From the NCBI RefSeq assembly GCF_000313135.1, contig NW_004457532.1, forward strand, positions 235,155 through 299,154: DNA of 64,000 bases, in the 5' to 3' direction. The notes below the pieces were generated by a model. It did not search any database, had not been told where the DNA came from, and saw only the letters and a list, made by a program, of their open reading frames with translations. This DNA comes from Acanthamoeba castellanii str. Neff. Its lineage: Eukaryota; Discosea; Longamoebia; Acanthamoebidae. Position 1 is the first letter of the stretch; every line of letters begins with the position of its first letter. A program made the translations under genes and the position numbers. Positions 10,568-22,794 of the stretch are shown piece by piece.

Positions 10568-13500
10568 ATGTGCCACTGCTGCCGCGCGCCTTCTGCCACC
10601 GACGGCCCAGGGCAGCCCCCGGTGACCGCAGCTCGGCTCGCCCCGGCCTCGCTCCACTTCTTCCGCCACGACGGGCAACTCCTTGTACACCCTCCTCCCT
10701 CTCTGCTCACCCATTGGCGCTGCTCATGTGGGCGGGCTGCGTTGTTGGCAGGACGTATGGCGCTTCGGGTCCGAGGTGGTGTGCATAAGCCCAAGCGGGG
10801 GCGGCGAGACGCTGGCGGTGGCCACCGCAGGCGGACACGTGTGGGTGCTGCCCGTGCCGCGCCGCCGCTACTTCGTCCTCCCAACGCACAGCGCCAGGTC
10901 TTCCTGCCCCACCACCACGACCCCCACCAAGACGATGCTAATGAGTGGTTTCGTGCTGCAGAGTAAACCCGACGACGCCCGCGGGCCGCGATGCGGGCGG
11001 CGGGAAGTCAACAGGCCGTAAAGGGAAGAAGGGCAAAGCGGAGGCAGAAGAGGAGGAAAGGGGAGAGGCCCCACCACGGAAGAAGGCGAGGACGGGCGCC
11101 GGTTCGGAGGAGGGGGCACCACAGAGAAAGAAGGGCCGGCCGGCTGCGCTGAGGGACCGCAGTCCCGAGGCCTTCTTCGCGAGCCGCACGTCGCCACACC
11201 TCCCCCTGTGCCTGGACCGCGCCACGCACGCTCCCTTTCTGCTCGTTACGTTGGTACGTGGCCCACACACCTGCACTCTCCGTGTCGTCTGCCTTACGCA
11301 CGACACACACGACACAACACACGACACAACACACGACACACACTGTCTTCGTCCATGGCTGCAGCCCAGAACAGACTATGTGACGGACACTCCCTACGGA
11401 GTGTTGGTCAGCAGTCCCGTCGTCGGGGTGGCATTGTACAGCGCTGGCACGACGAGAAGGGAGCACGGTGATGGAGGCAACGCCGGAGCGGAGGAGGCAG
11501 AGGAGTGGGGGCGGCGAGTGTGCGCCTTTCCGCGGCTCCGAGGCAAGAAGACTACGTCGGTGGCCATCGTGGGTACGCCGCTCGCTCAAGCTGTGCGCCG
11601 AACTGGTTTTCGAGTTCAACACTACTCGACCCATTCGACAGTGCCCTATTCGAGCTCTAGCGAGGATGAACAACCAGCGGTGAACAGAGCTCTAACGTAC
11701 TACGACTGTGCAGGTTCCAATACCTCCAGTCAGACTGGCTCTTGCGTGCCTGGCTGACTCTTCCACACATATTAATAATAATCGTCGGCGTGCTTGCGAG
11801 TGTAGAACGCTCTGTACGGCTCTCTTTGGACAGGAGGCCACGGCGCTCAACCAGCCTCTAGTGGTACACGGCGACGAGGACGGAAGTGTCCGCTTTGTGC
11901 CCCTTCTGGTGTCCACGCCCTCGCTATCGCGGCCACGTCTGTTGTTCGAGATGAAGGTACTTGCCCGGTCACATTTCACTACGCCTCGCCACCATTCGCG
12001 CACCGACTGATTAATATTCATCATGACGATCTTCATCAGGAATCGGTTGAAAACATAGCCGTGTCTGGTTCGGATATGTTCCTGGTGACGGGGTACCGAC
12101 GGCCGTAGTATGGTGTTGAACTCGGGTATTGCCCATTGCTGATCACACACCACGGCGTAAATGGCCATTACACGCTGTGCCCAGGCGAGGAGGGCAGGTG
12201 CTGGTGTGTCTGGCCAACGACAGCGCCGAGTTGGAGTCCCGCGAGTTCCACGTGTCGATGCCCATCACCCAGTCGCGTGTGACCGACAAGTACCTCCTGT
12301 TCGCCTCGTCGCGCAAGCTCTACGCCTCCTCACTCCTCGAGCGGAACGAAGGCGAAACCACATTCGAACACAACAGCGAGCTCGATGAATTAGATGCCAA
12401 CTCCGAACAAGAGGACGCGCGTACGCTCAGCCTTTCACGCAGCGCGACGTCAGCAAAACGACGTTTGCTCGAGCTAACGGCGATCTCGGCGGTGGTGTGG
12501 CTGTACAGTCGTCGCTGTGCCGCGGCGAAAGATGCCCTTTAGCTTCTTCCCCCATGCCTTTCCGATCGAGGGCACCATCGGTTGCATGGACGTGGTGTGC
12601 GTCCCAGACCAGGCGCCTACCCCGACCCTGCTCCCCATTCCGTCGCGGAAACCGGGCCGCAGGACTCCGCCTCGGGTATGCTAGGCTCTCCTTGCCCAAT
12701 CGAACTTTTTGTTGAGTCGAGTCGAGTCTAACTCCTTGGAGGTATCTTGTGCGTCTCTGGTCGCAGTACCGAGTGACTGCGCTCAGTCTCGCGGGCAAGC
12801 TGCTTCACTTTGACATGCCCGGCCTACGGTACGCGTGCCACACCCATGGGAAACCGTGGCCTTAACGTAGACTGCGGCGTACGCAGTGAGTTGGATGCCC
12901 AAATGCAAGAAATGGTCTCCTTCGAGTTCAAGCGCGGTAGCCAGCGTGTCAAGCAGCTCTTGGAGGTGCCCAGCTTAGCGTTTTCGCCCGTTCTCACTCC
13001 TTCCTATGGCGCGCTCACATTGCTCTGTGCAATGTGCAGGACATCGACGTGCTGTCTACACAACAGCAAGCATTCGACCAAGAAGAAGCCGAGATCAATC
13101 GCGAAATCGAAGCGATCAACAACTCTATCCACCTCGTGTCCGAACACACGTTCGCGAAGAAGAAAGAAGACCCGGCATACCGCAGCCGCATTCCCTATGC
13201 GCCGGATGGTGGTACGCTGGTTCCGTGCTGGGTGATCCCCTCCGCAATACAATTGGAAATCGCTCACTGCATTAGCCAGCCCTCGGAATCGGATGCGACG
13301 TCAAGCTGAGCGTGGAGCCCTACACACTGAGCTCCGCCCCGAGCCCTCATGCTGTGATGGTACGTACCACCGCTACCATTTTCTTTATAGACAGCCCATT
13401 CACCCGCACACTGACTCGCTTGGCCGCAATCGTAGATGAAGATAACATTGGCGAACCGGACTCGCTTCGATCTTTTCCCTTCTCACTGGAGTTGTACGTA

Positions 13501-15037
13501 CCAACCAACCATGTTCCGACTGAACAGTCATGACTCACTACCACCGCCCGGTTGTGTTCGTTTGTTAGTCGTGCTCACTGTGCGAAGTCGCAACGCGGGA
13601 GGCGACACCGAGACGTGCTCGCACACATTTCCAATCGACCAACTCCACAAGGTAGTGCATTCAAGCTTGGCTCATTTCGGTCGTGGGTATGCTGGTGTCT
13701 GCACTCACTCTTGCGAGCTCTTGCGCAACGCGCATACAGGGAGGGGCATGGTCGGTGCGCGTGCCTATCACTATCGCCTCATTCGCGCCCATACATGTCG
13801 ACGGCCTCCTCTGCGCGCGATTTACTCCCCCACGCCCCTCGAGCGGTGCGCCATTGGGTACGGCTGACGCCAGATAGCAGCACGAAAGGTGGTGCCGATG
13901 CCTTCAGTTAACTAATGTCTGGCGTGGGCATGAACTCGTCTCTAGGTCAAGGTGTCTGCCTGTCTCTATGCAGTCGCGGGTTCGATATATTCCACCTGTT
14001 CTGTCCTCCGTCCTTCGGTGCCAAGTCGAAGCACAGCCGCGCAAAAGCCACGGTTGTCTCCCTCCTTCTTAGATGAACGGCTGCGAAGCCAGGCTTGCTC
14101 ACACGTATGTGTGACCTTTGTGGTCCGACGCGGACGGCGCAGATGGGCGAGGAGGCACAGCTCTCGACCAACGCTCAGAGGACATCGTTTTCGATCACCC
14201 TCCAGCCTCCGCCTCGACCCTCGGCAGATCCATCGAGCACGCAGGACACGGCCCTGCTTGACCTCCTGTCTGTCCTCTTCGGCTTCGGCCAGCAAGGCGA
14301 AGGCAACGAAGGAAATGAGGGCAAGCGAGGTACCATCCATGCTACACCCGGTGGCCAGTGAATGTGCGCGAGCTGACATCGTTTCTAGTCTCGTCCCGCA
14401 CAAGGGCTTCGCTGGTTACCTTCCAGGGCGACGCCGTGTCGATTCGTGCCAAGCAAGCCACCCTGTCACTTCGCAAAGGTATCTCTCTCTCTCTCTGATT
14501 CACTCAAGCGCGTGTGCGCTACTCACGCCGTCGCGCGTCTATCGGAACAGTTGCCATTAACGAAGCCTCCTCGCTGCCGGCCTACGTGGTGACGATCTAC
14601 TGTGCCTCGTGGCTGGCGCCGCTCCTGCGCGCCGGACTGCTTGGCCGTGTGCTCGCCGCGCAGGCGCGCGGACCACAAGGCAGCAACGCCTCACCGGAGC
14701 GGCTGCAGGCATCTGTCTGGGCGAGGACCTACCGGGACATAGCCCTCAAGAAGGCCCAGATGCTGTACCAGACGCTGCAGACCCAGGTGGAAGGCGACCT
14801 GCAGCGCGCTGTGCGCGACCTTCAGCGACTACGCGACGCTCAACTGCCGGGCAGTTCCGGGTTCGTTGGTCCACCAGCTGCTTGCCCGCCGCACACCTTT
14901 GTGCTCACAAAGGTGGCGCGTACAGGTGCCACGAGTCGGTGGCGGAAGCGAACGACCGGCTGCGGGATCTTGCCGAACAGGTCAAGGCTCGCTACAAGGC
15001 CCTGCGCGAGCACACCGACGCCACCCTCCTCCTCTGA
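10568..15037 (+). CDS. FAAP100-like Fanconi anaemia core complex subunit
   Basis: A chain of phase-consistent exons: 10568-10684, 10752-10897, 10962-11253, 11365-11592, 11714-11956, 12040-12092, 12185-12420, 12509-12675, 12764-12828, 12887-12965, 13040-13211, 13280-13359, 13436-13493, 13569-13651, 13740-13857. Further exons run to the TGA at 15035-15037; the junctions between about 13858 and 14390 are unresolved. The N-terminus is a degenerate beta-propeller (LHFFRHDGQLL-DVWRFGSEV). Landmarks found in the same order in animal FAAP100 are LFGQEATALNQPLVVHG, a GKLLHFD strand, a coiled coil (QRVKQLLEDIDVLSTQQQ), a beta-sandwich with HTFPIDQLHK, and a C-terminal helical pair ending near an ILL/LLL tail. 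Insertion of a KR/E-rich low-complexity loop near 11000-11130 is lineage-specific. In animals FAAP100 with FANCB and FANCL forms the catalytic module that monoubiquitinates FANCI-FANCD2. The start codon is tentative. Confidence 0.6.
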
Positions 15038-15263
15038 GCGTGCGTGGCTTTGGACGGCTTGACCGCGGTATTACGTAAACGCGCAAATTAATTATGCCGA
15101 CAATTATTGGCAATAAACAGCACCCGAGACCTTGCACCAACTGCCCCCTTGTTCGTGCTGGCCGACAGGGCGCGTTGGGGTGCTCGAGGACTTGACTCTT
15201 TCCGTCCCCTGCATCCTTGTTCGTTTGATCACAGATTCGCCGAAAGAACGAACAAGACCGAAG
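15038..15263. promoter_or_regulatory. Intergenic region upstream of the RasGEF gene
   Basis: 226 bp. A palindromic AT-rich patch (AATTAATTATGCCGACAATTATTGG) begins near 15086, just 3' of the FAAP100-like gene. The rest should hold the RasGEF promoter. Nothing else seen. Confidence 0.35.
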
Positions 15264-18200
15264 ATGAGCTCGCAACCCGCCACGGGTAAGCTGCACCGCC
15301 CCTTGCACCCTCGAAATCACGTCCACGTGATCTCCTGCACCCCCCCCCATCTACACCACAACTCCCCATCTTTTGCCTCTTGTGATTTGGTTCTATTTTA
15401 TTGATGTTTTTTTGTTTGTTTTTTTGTTTTTCGCAGCAGGAAACGGGTCCACTATCAAATTCCACAAACCCCCTCGCCCTCCACGCAAGGGCACGACGGC
15501 ATTGCCTCCCATCCCGGCTTCGCCTCAGCATCCGCCCCCCTCTGCCAATTCTTCTTCTCCCGCTCCCATTCCTTCACTTGCCACATCCGCCCCCACGATT
15601 TCCTCCGCTGTTCCTCCAACGCCGGCTTCGCCTCCCGTTGCAGCTGACGAGGGCAGCAGCCCCATCTCTTCACCGCCCTCTCTTGAATCTCCTCCTTCTA
15701 GCCCCGCCATCATGGGTGAGCGGTCACTCGTAAACAAATTTCTCATTCCGAACAATCCATCCCAATCGCAACAAAAGCGCTTCTCGCTCGGCCTACAGCG
15801 CCAACCCGCCAAGGACAAGGAGAAAGACGCCAGGAATCGATCGTCCCCCTCTAGCAGCCCCTCTCCCCTTTCCCCTTCTTCCGCTTCTACATCTTCGCTC
15901 TCTGTCCCCGTCTCTCACATCTCGGCGTCGTCGCCCGTGGTGCTGGGGCTGAGCGAGGCGCTCATCAACGCTTCGCTCTCGACGAGCCCCTCCGTCCGGA
16001 CGCCGCTCTACAGCAGCGCGGCCAAGCTCGCGCGAGAGGACTCTATCTCGGAAATGCTGGCCGACTCGTCGGACCCGTTCCTGCTCAAGGTCATCCCCGT
16101 CTTCAAGAAGCTGGCGGGCGCCAACAAGCAGCTCATCGTCATCTCCAAGTCCGCCTCGCGCACGGTCGAGGCCCGGCCTAAGAAGGACGAGGCCTCGGCG
16201 CGGGCCTACACGCTCAACAATCAGCTGGTGCTGGCGCAGGAGAATCTCAACAAGGCCAACGAGGACTTCCTGGAGCGCCTCCGCGAGACCGCCCGCGATC
16301 AGTCGCCGGCGTCGCTGGTGGAGCTCCTCAACATGGCGGCCGCCGTGGCCAGCTCGACGTCGTTCCTCGTTAACTGCTGCAAGGCCGTCACCATCGAGCT
16401 CGCGGGCCGCGACCTCTTCAAGCAGGTGCTGCAGGCCACGCGCACCGTGCGCGATGCCCTCACCCTCGCCATCGACAGCATCAAGGACGGCATTCCGCCG
16501 CCGCAACTCATCGCGCACCTGCCCGAGGCCGAGAAAAAGTTGCAGGCCGCCGTCACCACCGTCAAGCAGTCCACCATGCAGCTCGTCACCGCTCAGGCCA
16601 CCATCGTCGGCGACAATTTTGTTTCCGCTGCACGTAAGCAGGAAATCCTCGGTGCGTCATTCCGTCACGTGATGGGTTTTCCCTTCTCGGCATGCCACAC
16701 ACGACACACACTCACTCACTCACTTGCGATCACTATCACAGGAGCGGTACGAGCGGCTGTGGCGGCATCGACAAAACTGCTGTGGCTGCGCGAGTCGGGC
16801 GAAGGCGAGGAAATCGTGAATGCGGCCAAGGTGACGGCGGTAACGGTGAGCCAACTGTCGGCTGCGGTGTTGGAGGCGGCCAACGACGATCTCATACTTG
16901 CCTACGAGAACTTCCGACAACTCTTCACCGACTCCGTGGCGGCGCTCAAGGAGGCCCTCGCCAACTACATCGAAGAGACCAAGAGCATCTTCTCCGAGAA
17001 GGAGCGCGCCGCCAAGTCCTCGCCCGTCTTTGAGAAGCTGCGCGCGGCCATCCTCCAGCTCGTCGCCACCACCGACCTCCTCTCGTGCGTGGGACTCGCC
17101 AACCTCGGTTCCAAGTCCCCTGTCGTCGCCGACGAGAACATCGCCTTTGCCCGCAAGGTTATGGACGAGGTGTCCCTCCCGCCTCCACCCGAGTCTCCCG
17201 CACGCGAGGAGGCTGAAAACAACAGTACCCACTCGTCTCTTTCGATTTGCTGGATCTGATGTGTTCACTCACGACACGCACACACACGACACACACGATA
17301 CACAATTAGAGGATAATGGGGAGGCCAACGTCAATATTTGGAAAGAGCCTGCGGACAGTCCGGCCAATATCATCCTCAACGAGCAGGGGCGACTTCGCGC
17401 CGCCTCGCTGAACAAGCTCATTGAAAAGCTCACCTCGCCTGCCGCTCCCGGTACGCCGGCCTGCCATCTACGTCCTCGACCACCCTCCACCTTCCGTTCG
17501 CTCGCTCACTCGCTCGTTCTGCTCGTGGTCGATTGTCGTAGACATGCGCATGGTGAAGACGTTCATCACAACCTACCGTTCCTTCTGTACGCCGGGGCAA
17601 ATCATCACCAAGCTCCTGCAGCGGTTCGACGTGCCCGCCCACCTCACCGCCGAAGAACTTCCCGTTCAGCTGCGAGTCTGCAACGTGTTGCGACTCTGGT
17701 CCGAGGTTGGTCTCCTTTTTGTTTGAGGCTGTGTGGTGTGTGTGTGTATTTTGCTCACGACGGTGATGGACAGGCGCACATTGATGAATGTTCTCCAGAG
17801 GAGCTTGCGATGTTGGAGAACTTTGTGGAGACCAAGCTCCGCAATAGCCAAGGATACTCTAAATACGGAGAAAAGATCAGCGAACTCATTAGCAAGGTGT
17901 GTGCCTCTCTGTCGCCTTGTCGAGATCGTGACACTCACCTCCTCTTCGTCGTCATCGTTCGCCTTCTTCTTCTTCTTCTTCCTATTCTTGTCAAACAACA
18001 GAGACACAACCCCAACACACAAGAAATCGTCCAGCAGGGACTCATCGAAATGAAGATCGAACCCAAGGTCTCGCCCCCCTCCCCCATCTCTGCGGGTTCA
18101 CATGATTTTATTTTGTATTTTGTTATTTTTCAAAACGGTTTGAATAGTTTTCCATTTCAAAAACATTTATATTATTTCTAACTTGCGAGCGCCTGTCGCC

Positions 18201-19546
18201 CGTGTTCTGGTGTACACAGATTCCCCTGTCCCCGGCTCGACTCTTGTCCGTGTTCGACGAAATTCAAGTAGCGCGACAGCTCACGTTGGTCGACTTTGAC
18301 ATCTATTCGACCATCAAGGTACTCTACTCACCCTCAAGCCCTTTGTCCAGTGGTGCGCCTTGACAAGGACGCGACAAATTAATGTTAATGACCCATTTGC
18401 CGCCACACGGGTGTAGCCTGTGGAGTTGTTGAACCAGGCGTGGAACAAGCCGAAGCTGAAGTACCGGTCGCCCAACGTGCTTAGGCTCATTGGAAGGTCT
18501 ACCGCCATTTCCATGTGGGTCGCCTCATGCGTCCTGTGGCAGCCAACACTCAAAGAGCGCATCCGCGTGCTCACCAAACTCATCAACATCGCTGATGTAC
18601 GTCCCCATCCGCAGCTTCTGGCTTTCGGTTGGCTGATGACTGATCGTTACAAAACACACACACACACACACACCAACAGCACCTCCGAAAGATGAACAAC
18701 TTCAACTCGCTAATGGCTCTGATCGCTGGTCTCAACACTGCTCCCATCTATCGGCTCAAGCACACACGCGAGGGCCTGTCGCCCCAAACCATCAAGGTAC
18801 GCGAGACCTATCGTAGTTGGTCTCTTGCTCCCCCCCCCCGTAAAGCCCACTGGAGCAACTGCTGACGGCACGTCCCCCTTCCACATGGGTACGGCAGACT
18901 TTCCAATCCCTGGAGCAGCTCATGTCCAACAACCAGTCCTTCCTGAACTATCGGACGGCCCTGCACAGCGTCGACCCTCCCTGTATCCCTTTCCTGTACA
19001 CACCGCCAGCCCCCCCCCCTCTGAATTTATATATTCATGCGTGACGTGGTTGGAGAGCACCTCGGAGCTAACGTTTATCACTGCTGTTATTCGAACCACG
19101 TGCAGAGGTGTTTATTTGACGGACTTGACCTTCTCCGACGACGCCAACCCGGACGAGATCAACGGGCTTGTCAACTTCGGCAAGTGGGAGCTCATGTACA
19201 ACATCATCGCGGTATGCTGTCTCCTCCCTCTCCACCGCTTGCCTTTCACTTCACTTGTGTCATCTAGCGTGGGTCGGGCACTCGAAACCTGTTTCCAGCT
19301 TACTGAGTGTATTATTGCAGGAAATTCAACAATATCAACAAATCGCCTACAACTTCGAGTACGTGGATCACATCGCGTCCTTCCTACGAGAGCTGCCGCA
19401 GAACAACGACAGAGACATGTTCGATCTCTCCAAGGCCTTCGAACCCAAAGGTGCGCGCTTCGTGCCCCTGTGTCTCTCCTGCGTGTAGCAAGCTCATGTG
19501 TGGGCGTTGTCGTGTGGCAGGTGCCGCCAAGACGGACATTGCATAG
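15264..19546 (+). CDS. Ras guanine-nucleotide exchange factor with N-terminal helical bundle
   Basis: Fourteen exons (15264-15285, 15437-16651, 16742-17224, 17310-17450, 17542-17705, 17774-17896, 18002-18067, 18220-18318, 18417-18596, 18680-18796, 18898-18995, 19106-19211, 19321-19450, 19521-19546) give 989 residues with phase closed throughout. After a Pro/Ser-rich N-terminus (about 1-185), residues about 190-570 form long alanine-rich amphipathic helices, possibly a vinculin- or talin-like bundle. The REM (RasGEF-N) domain follows ([19 protein letters not shown]). Next is the Cdc25 catalytic domain, from [19 protein letters not shown] to [16 protein letters not shown]. It includes the structural-arm segment [13 protein letters not shown]...[18 protein letters not shown] and [15 protein letters not shown]. 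The family activates Ras/Rap by ejecting GDP. The intron-2 acceptor could equally be at 15440. Confidence 0.93.
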
Positions 19547-19831
19547 ACTGGAGACAAATGAGGAGACGGAGACACGAGTAGTTGCACACGGCGTTGTGGG
19601 TGGCGGACAGTGCGTTTGGGCGCGCCAAGGCGACTGGGCGTGAGTCCGGACGCATACACCCGCACACCAAGCGGCGCGATTAATTTTTGCCATACTATTT
19701 ATTACTTCCTTCTCTTGCCCGTCACTGGGGGCCTTGCGGAGTCATCACAAACCCTTGAGTGGTTGGGGATTTGAGGGGGGGGGGACAAGGCCAAGGTGTC
19801 GGCCATCTGGTCAGTACTTGGCCTTGGCGAG
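19547..19831. other. Convergent 3' intergenic gap with G-run
   Basis: 285 bp between the RasGEF stop and the formylglutathione hydrolase stop. Contains AT-rich 3'-flank sequence near 19677-19710 and a run of about nine G at 19774-19783. No gene seen. Confidence 0.4.
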
Positions 19832-21278
19832 TCAATTGAGGTGCGCGGCGTGGTGTGAGAGGTGGTCCTCAATGAACGTGGAGATGAAGTAGTAGCTGTA
19901 GATGGGAGGGGAAGAGTTGTGAGGAAACGAGCAAGGGAAAGCGAAGAAGCGAGTGTACCTGTGGTCGTAGCCCTCCTGCATGCGCACCTGCACCTTGTGC
20001 GAGGTGCCCTTGGCGGCAGCCTCGAAGTCCTCAGGCTTCAGCTGCTCCTTCAGGAACTTGTCGTCAGAGCCCTATGGGGGGGGGGACAACGGACGGACGG
20101 AGCTCAGTCGACCATGTAAGGGCGGGTTCTGCGCAAGTCCCAGTATACAGGGAGGGGTACTACTTACCTGGTCGATGAGAATATCAAGGGCAGGACCGGA
20201 ATAGCTCTGCACCAAGTGGGTGGCATCGTATTCCTGGGGAGAATAGCTGGGGTCAGGACGGCAGCGCAAACGCTGGGAGTTTGCTTCTTCAGGCGCGTGA
20301 GCGAAGTGTGGGAGTGCACCAACCTTCCAGGCGTCCTTGTTCTCTCCGAGGTAGCCGGAGAAGGCCTTGAGACCCCAGGGGCAGTCCACGGGATGGCAGA
20401 TCGGTGCAAAGGCGGAAACAGACTGGCGACCCGACGAAGAAGAGCCGAGGTCAGAACTACTACTACCCCCAAACGCGTTTGGGGAGGGGGGCTTTGCAAG
20501 GCAAGAACCTACCTTGTACATGCCCGGGTTCTTGAGCGCACAAATGAGAGCTCCGTGACCCTGATCGCGACGATGTAGTGAGCACGACAGGGTTATTCCA
20601 TAACGAGGTTGAGGCAAGCGGACGAAGTCATTCGTACCCCCATGCTGTGGCCGAAGACGGAGACGCGAGAGGGGTCGACGGGAAGGTTGGCGTTGACGAG
20701 CTGGGGAAGCTCCTTGGTCACGTAGTCGTACATACGGAAGTGCTTCGCCCACTTGGGCTCCGTGGCGTTGACGTAGAAGCCCGCGCCGAACCCAAAGTCC
20801 CACGACGCGTCGGCACCCTCGATCTCCACACCACCTTGGCAGAGACAGACAGGTCGATTAGAGATTCGTCCTAAACGTGTGTGGTGGAGCGCCAGAGGCT
20901 CGAGAGACAGCGGCGAAGAGGAGGACGGCGTACGAGGGCTGGTGTCGGGGCAGATCAGAGCGAGGCCGTGCTTGGCGGCAGCGCGCTGAGCGCCAGCCTT
21001 GGTGATGAAGTTCTCATCGGTGCAGGTGAGGCCTGAGAGAAAGTACACAACCTACCAACGTGGTGACGTTTAGTGGGGAACGCGGAAGCGAAGACGTGCT
21101 TTGGAGAAAAGGGGGGGCAGCGAGTATTGTGTACAGGCACTTTCTGGCCCTCCTGCGCCTGTGGGGGCAGGAAGACAGAGAACTTCATCTCGCATGAGAG
21201 CGCATCGCTGTAGTGCTGGAAGCGCTGAACAAGTCCTCCACAGCACTTGGCGCTCGAAAGTTGCTTCAGCTGGGCCAT
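19832..21278 (-). CDS. S-formylglutathione hydrolase (esterase D)
   Basis: Eight exons (21278-21135, 21051-20934, 20834-20638, 20560-20513, 20422-20324, 20233-20168, 20071-19959, 19895-19832) give 282 residues, the usual length for this enzyme. Diagnostic segments are [31 protein letters not shown], the nucleophile elbow GHSMGGHGA (serine near residue 150), [21 protein letters not shown], and the histidine in [17 protein letters not shown]. It hydrolyses S-formylglutathione to glutathione and formate, the last step of glutathione-dependent formaldehyde detoxification, in the cytosol. The alcohol/formaldehyde dehydrogenase partner is not in this window. An intron lies inside the GHSMG/GHGA elbow. 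The 20460-20500 intron and the 20072-20090 intron contain G/C homopolymer runs. Confidence 0.95.
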
Positions 21279-21435
21279 CTCTTCTTTGGATCTATCACAA
21301 AGTGGCAAGGCAATGAAAAGGAAATCAAGAGAAAAGAATAGGCGAAATTTCGCCACAACGCTGACGTGGTGCGGTAGCCCCACACGAGTGCTTGCTCATC
21401 GTTGTTGGACGTAAGAGCGCATATAAGATCAGGAG
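21279..21435. promoter_or_regulatory. Short divergent promoter region
   Basis: Only 157 bp separates the start codons of formylglutathione hydrolase and the p24 gene. A TATAAG-like stretch at 21421-21427 lies immediately 5' of the p24 ATG, probably too close to serve as a TATA box unless the leader is very short. Confidence 0.4.
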
Positions 21436-22457
21436 ATGAAATTCGTCACTGGATCGATGATGGCTAAGCTGTGCCTCGGCATGGTGCTGTCTGTGCTGGT
21501 GCTGGGCGCGATGGGATCACCGCTCTACATGGATGTCCAAGAAGGTGGCAAGAAATGCTTCCTCGAGGACGTGCCGAAAGATACGCTGGTCCTGGTCAAG
21601 TACACGAGTTCGCAGAGGTACGCTGGAGATGACCAGCGCGACGGAGAGCAGAAGGGGTGGATCGTTACCGTCGACGGCCCCTCCAACGAATTCATCGCCC
21701 GAAGGGAGCTCGGCAATGAGGGCCGCTACGCATTCACCGCTCAAGTTGGCGGAGAGCACAAGATTTGCCTTCAAACCAACACGGGCAAGTGGTTCTCACA
21801 GGGTGCTGAATTTGTATGCCCCCCCCCTCCACCTGCGGCAGTTCAGCGACCACACGCCCACTCACCTCGCCTATCAGGAGCTGCAAGTGGACATTGAGAC
21901 GGGAGTAGGCGCTACGGACTATGCCGAAGTGGCCCGCCTCGAGTCCTTGAGCGGTACGCATCAAACCTTCCATGGCCTGGCTCGACTTTGTTTCCTCCCG
22001 TCGCTGTCGGGTTCTGAACCACTGTCGTTTGCCTCTTCTCCCTTGAACAGCGATGGAAGTTCAACTGCGTCAGTTGAACGATGCCGTGCACGAGATCATC
22101 GGCGAGCAGCTCTACCAGAAGGTGCGATCGGTGCTTCTCTTACTGCAGGACGCGCCACATCACACTCACTCGCATCACTGCATTGATGCCTCCACCACAG
22201 AGACGCGAGATGGCGTTCAGGGACACCAGCGAGTCCACCAACAGCCGTGTGATGTGGTGGTCCGTTGGCCAGACCCTTCTTCTCATCGGATCTGCCTTCT
22301 GGCAGGTTCGACACCTCAAGTACGTACCTTGCCAAGCACCACCTCAACCATATCGTGGACCGGCTTGTTGGTGTTGTAGCGCTGACAACGTGGTCATCCT
22401 TCCTTGTGCTCTCGTCTCCACGACAGGAACTTCTTCCATCAGAAGAAGGTCGTGTAA
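21436..22457 (+). CDS. p24 / TMED (emp24/gp25L) cargo receptor
   Basis: Five exons (21436-21813, 21878-21953, 22051-22121, 22201-22319, 22427-22457) give 224 residues. The order is typical of p24 proteins. A signal peptide ([19 protein letters not shown]) comes first, then a GOLD domain with two cysteines (KKCFLEDVP and [10 protein letters not shown]). A membrane-proximal coiled coil ([17 protein letters not shown]) follows. A single C-terminal membrane segment ([20 protein letters not shown]) precedes a short cytosolic tail, FFHQKKVV. In the family the FF pair binds COPII and the KK pair binds COPI, so the protein cycles between ER and Golgi as a cargo receptor. The dilysine here is at -4/-3 from the end, the canonical position. 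Subfamily (alpha, beta, gamma, delta) is not assigned. Confidence 0.94.
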
Positions 22458-22794
22458 GCACAAATACGCCACGACAAGCAAGCAGGCAAGCAAGCAAGCG
22501 AAGGAGGGCAGGGCTGCACAATCGAGGGCTTTTATTTATCTCCTGTGGCTTCTCTGGAGGACGTTGGAAGTTGTGCTTGTCTGCGATGAACCTCTTCAAC
22601 AACACCTCCACCGCCCGGGCCAAAAAGAAAGAAGGGCAGAAAAAGACTACAAGATACGGAAAAAAACGATTTCTAACATTCTTGAGGAACAAGATAGAAC
22701 GCTGTAAGTGACCACGATGGCCGACTTTCCAACCCCGTAGGATTCCCCCCTTGCGCTCTTTGTTTTGCAGTATGCTGATGCGGCACATGCTTGC
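22458..22794. other. Intergenic region; possible 5' exon of the RED gene
   Basis: About 335 bp between the p24 stop and the first exon I can assign to RED. It holds an ATG-initiated reading frame at 22587-22704 that ends at a good donor (GTAAGT). With an acceptor at the AGAG of 22796-22799 this would join RED in frame, but the encoded residues do not resemble known RED N-termini, so it is not included in the CDS. Confidence 0.35.

Noticed and set aside
22081..22707. 208-codon frame after the p24 exons
   Set aside because: It runs through p24 introns in a non-coding frame. The p24 product is complete with its KKVV tail at 22457.
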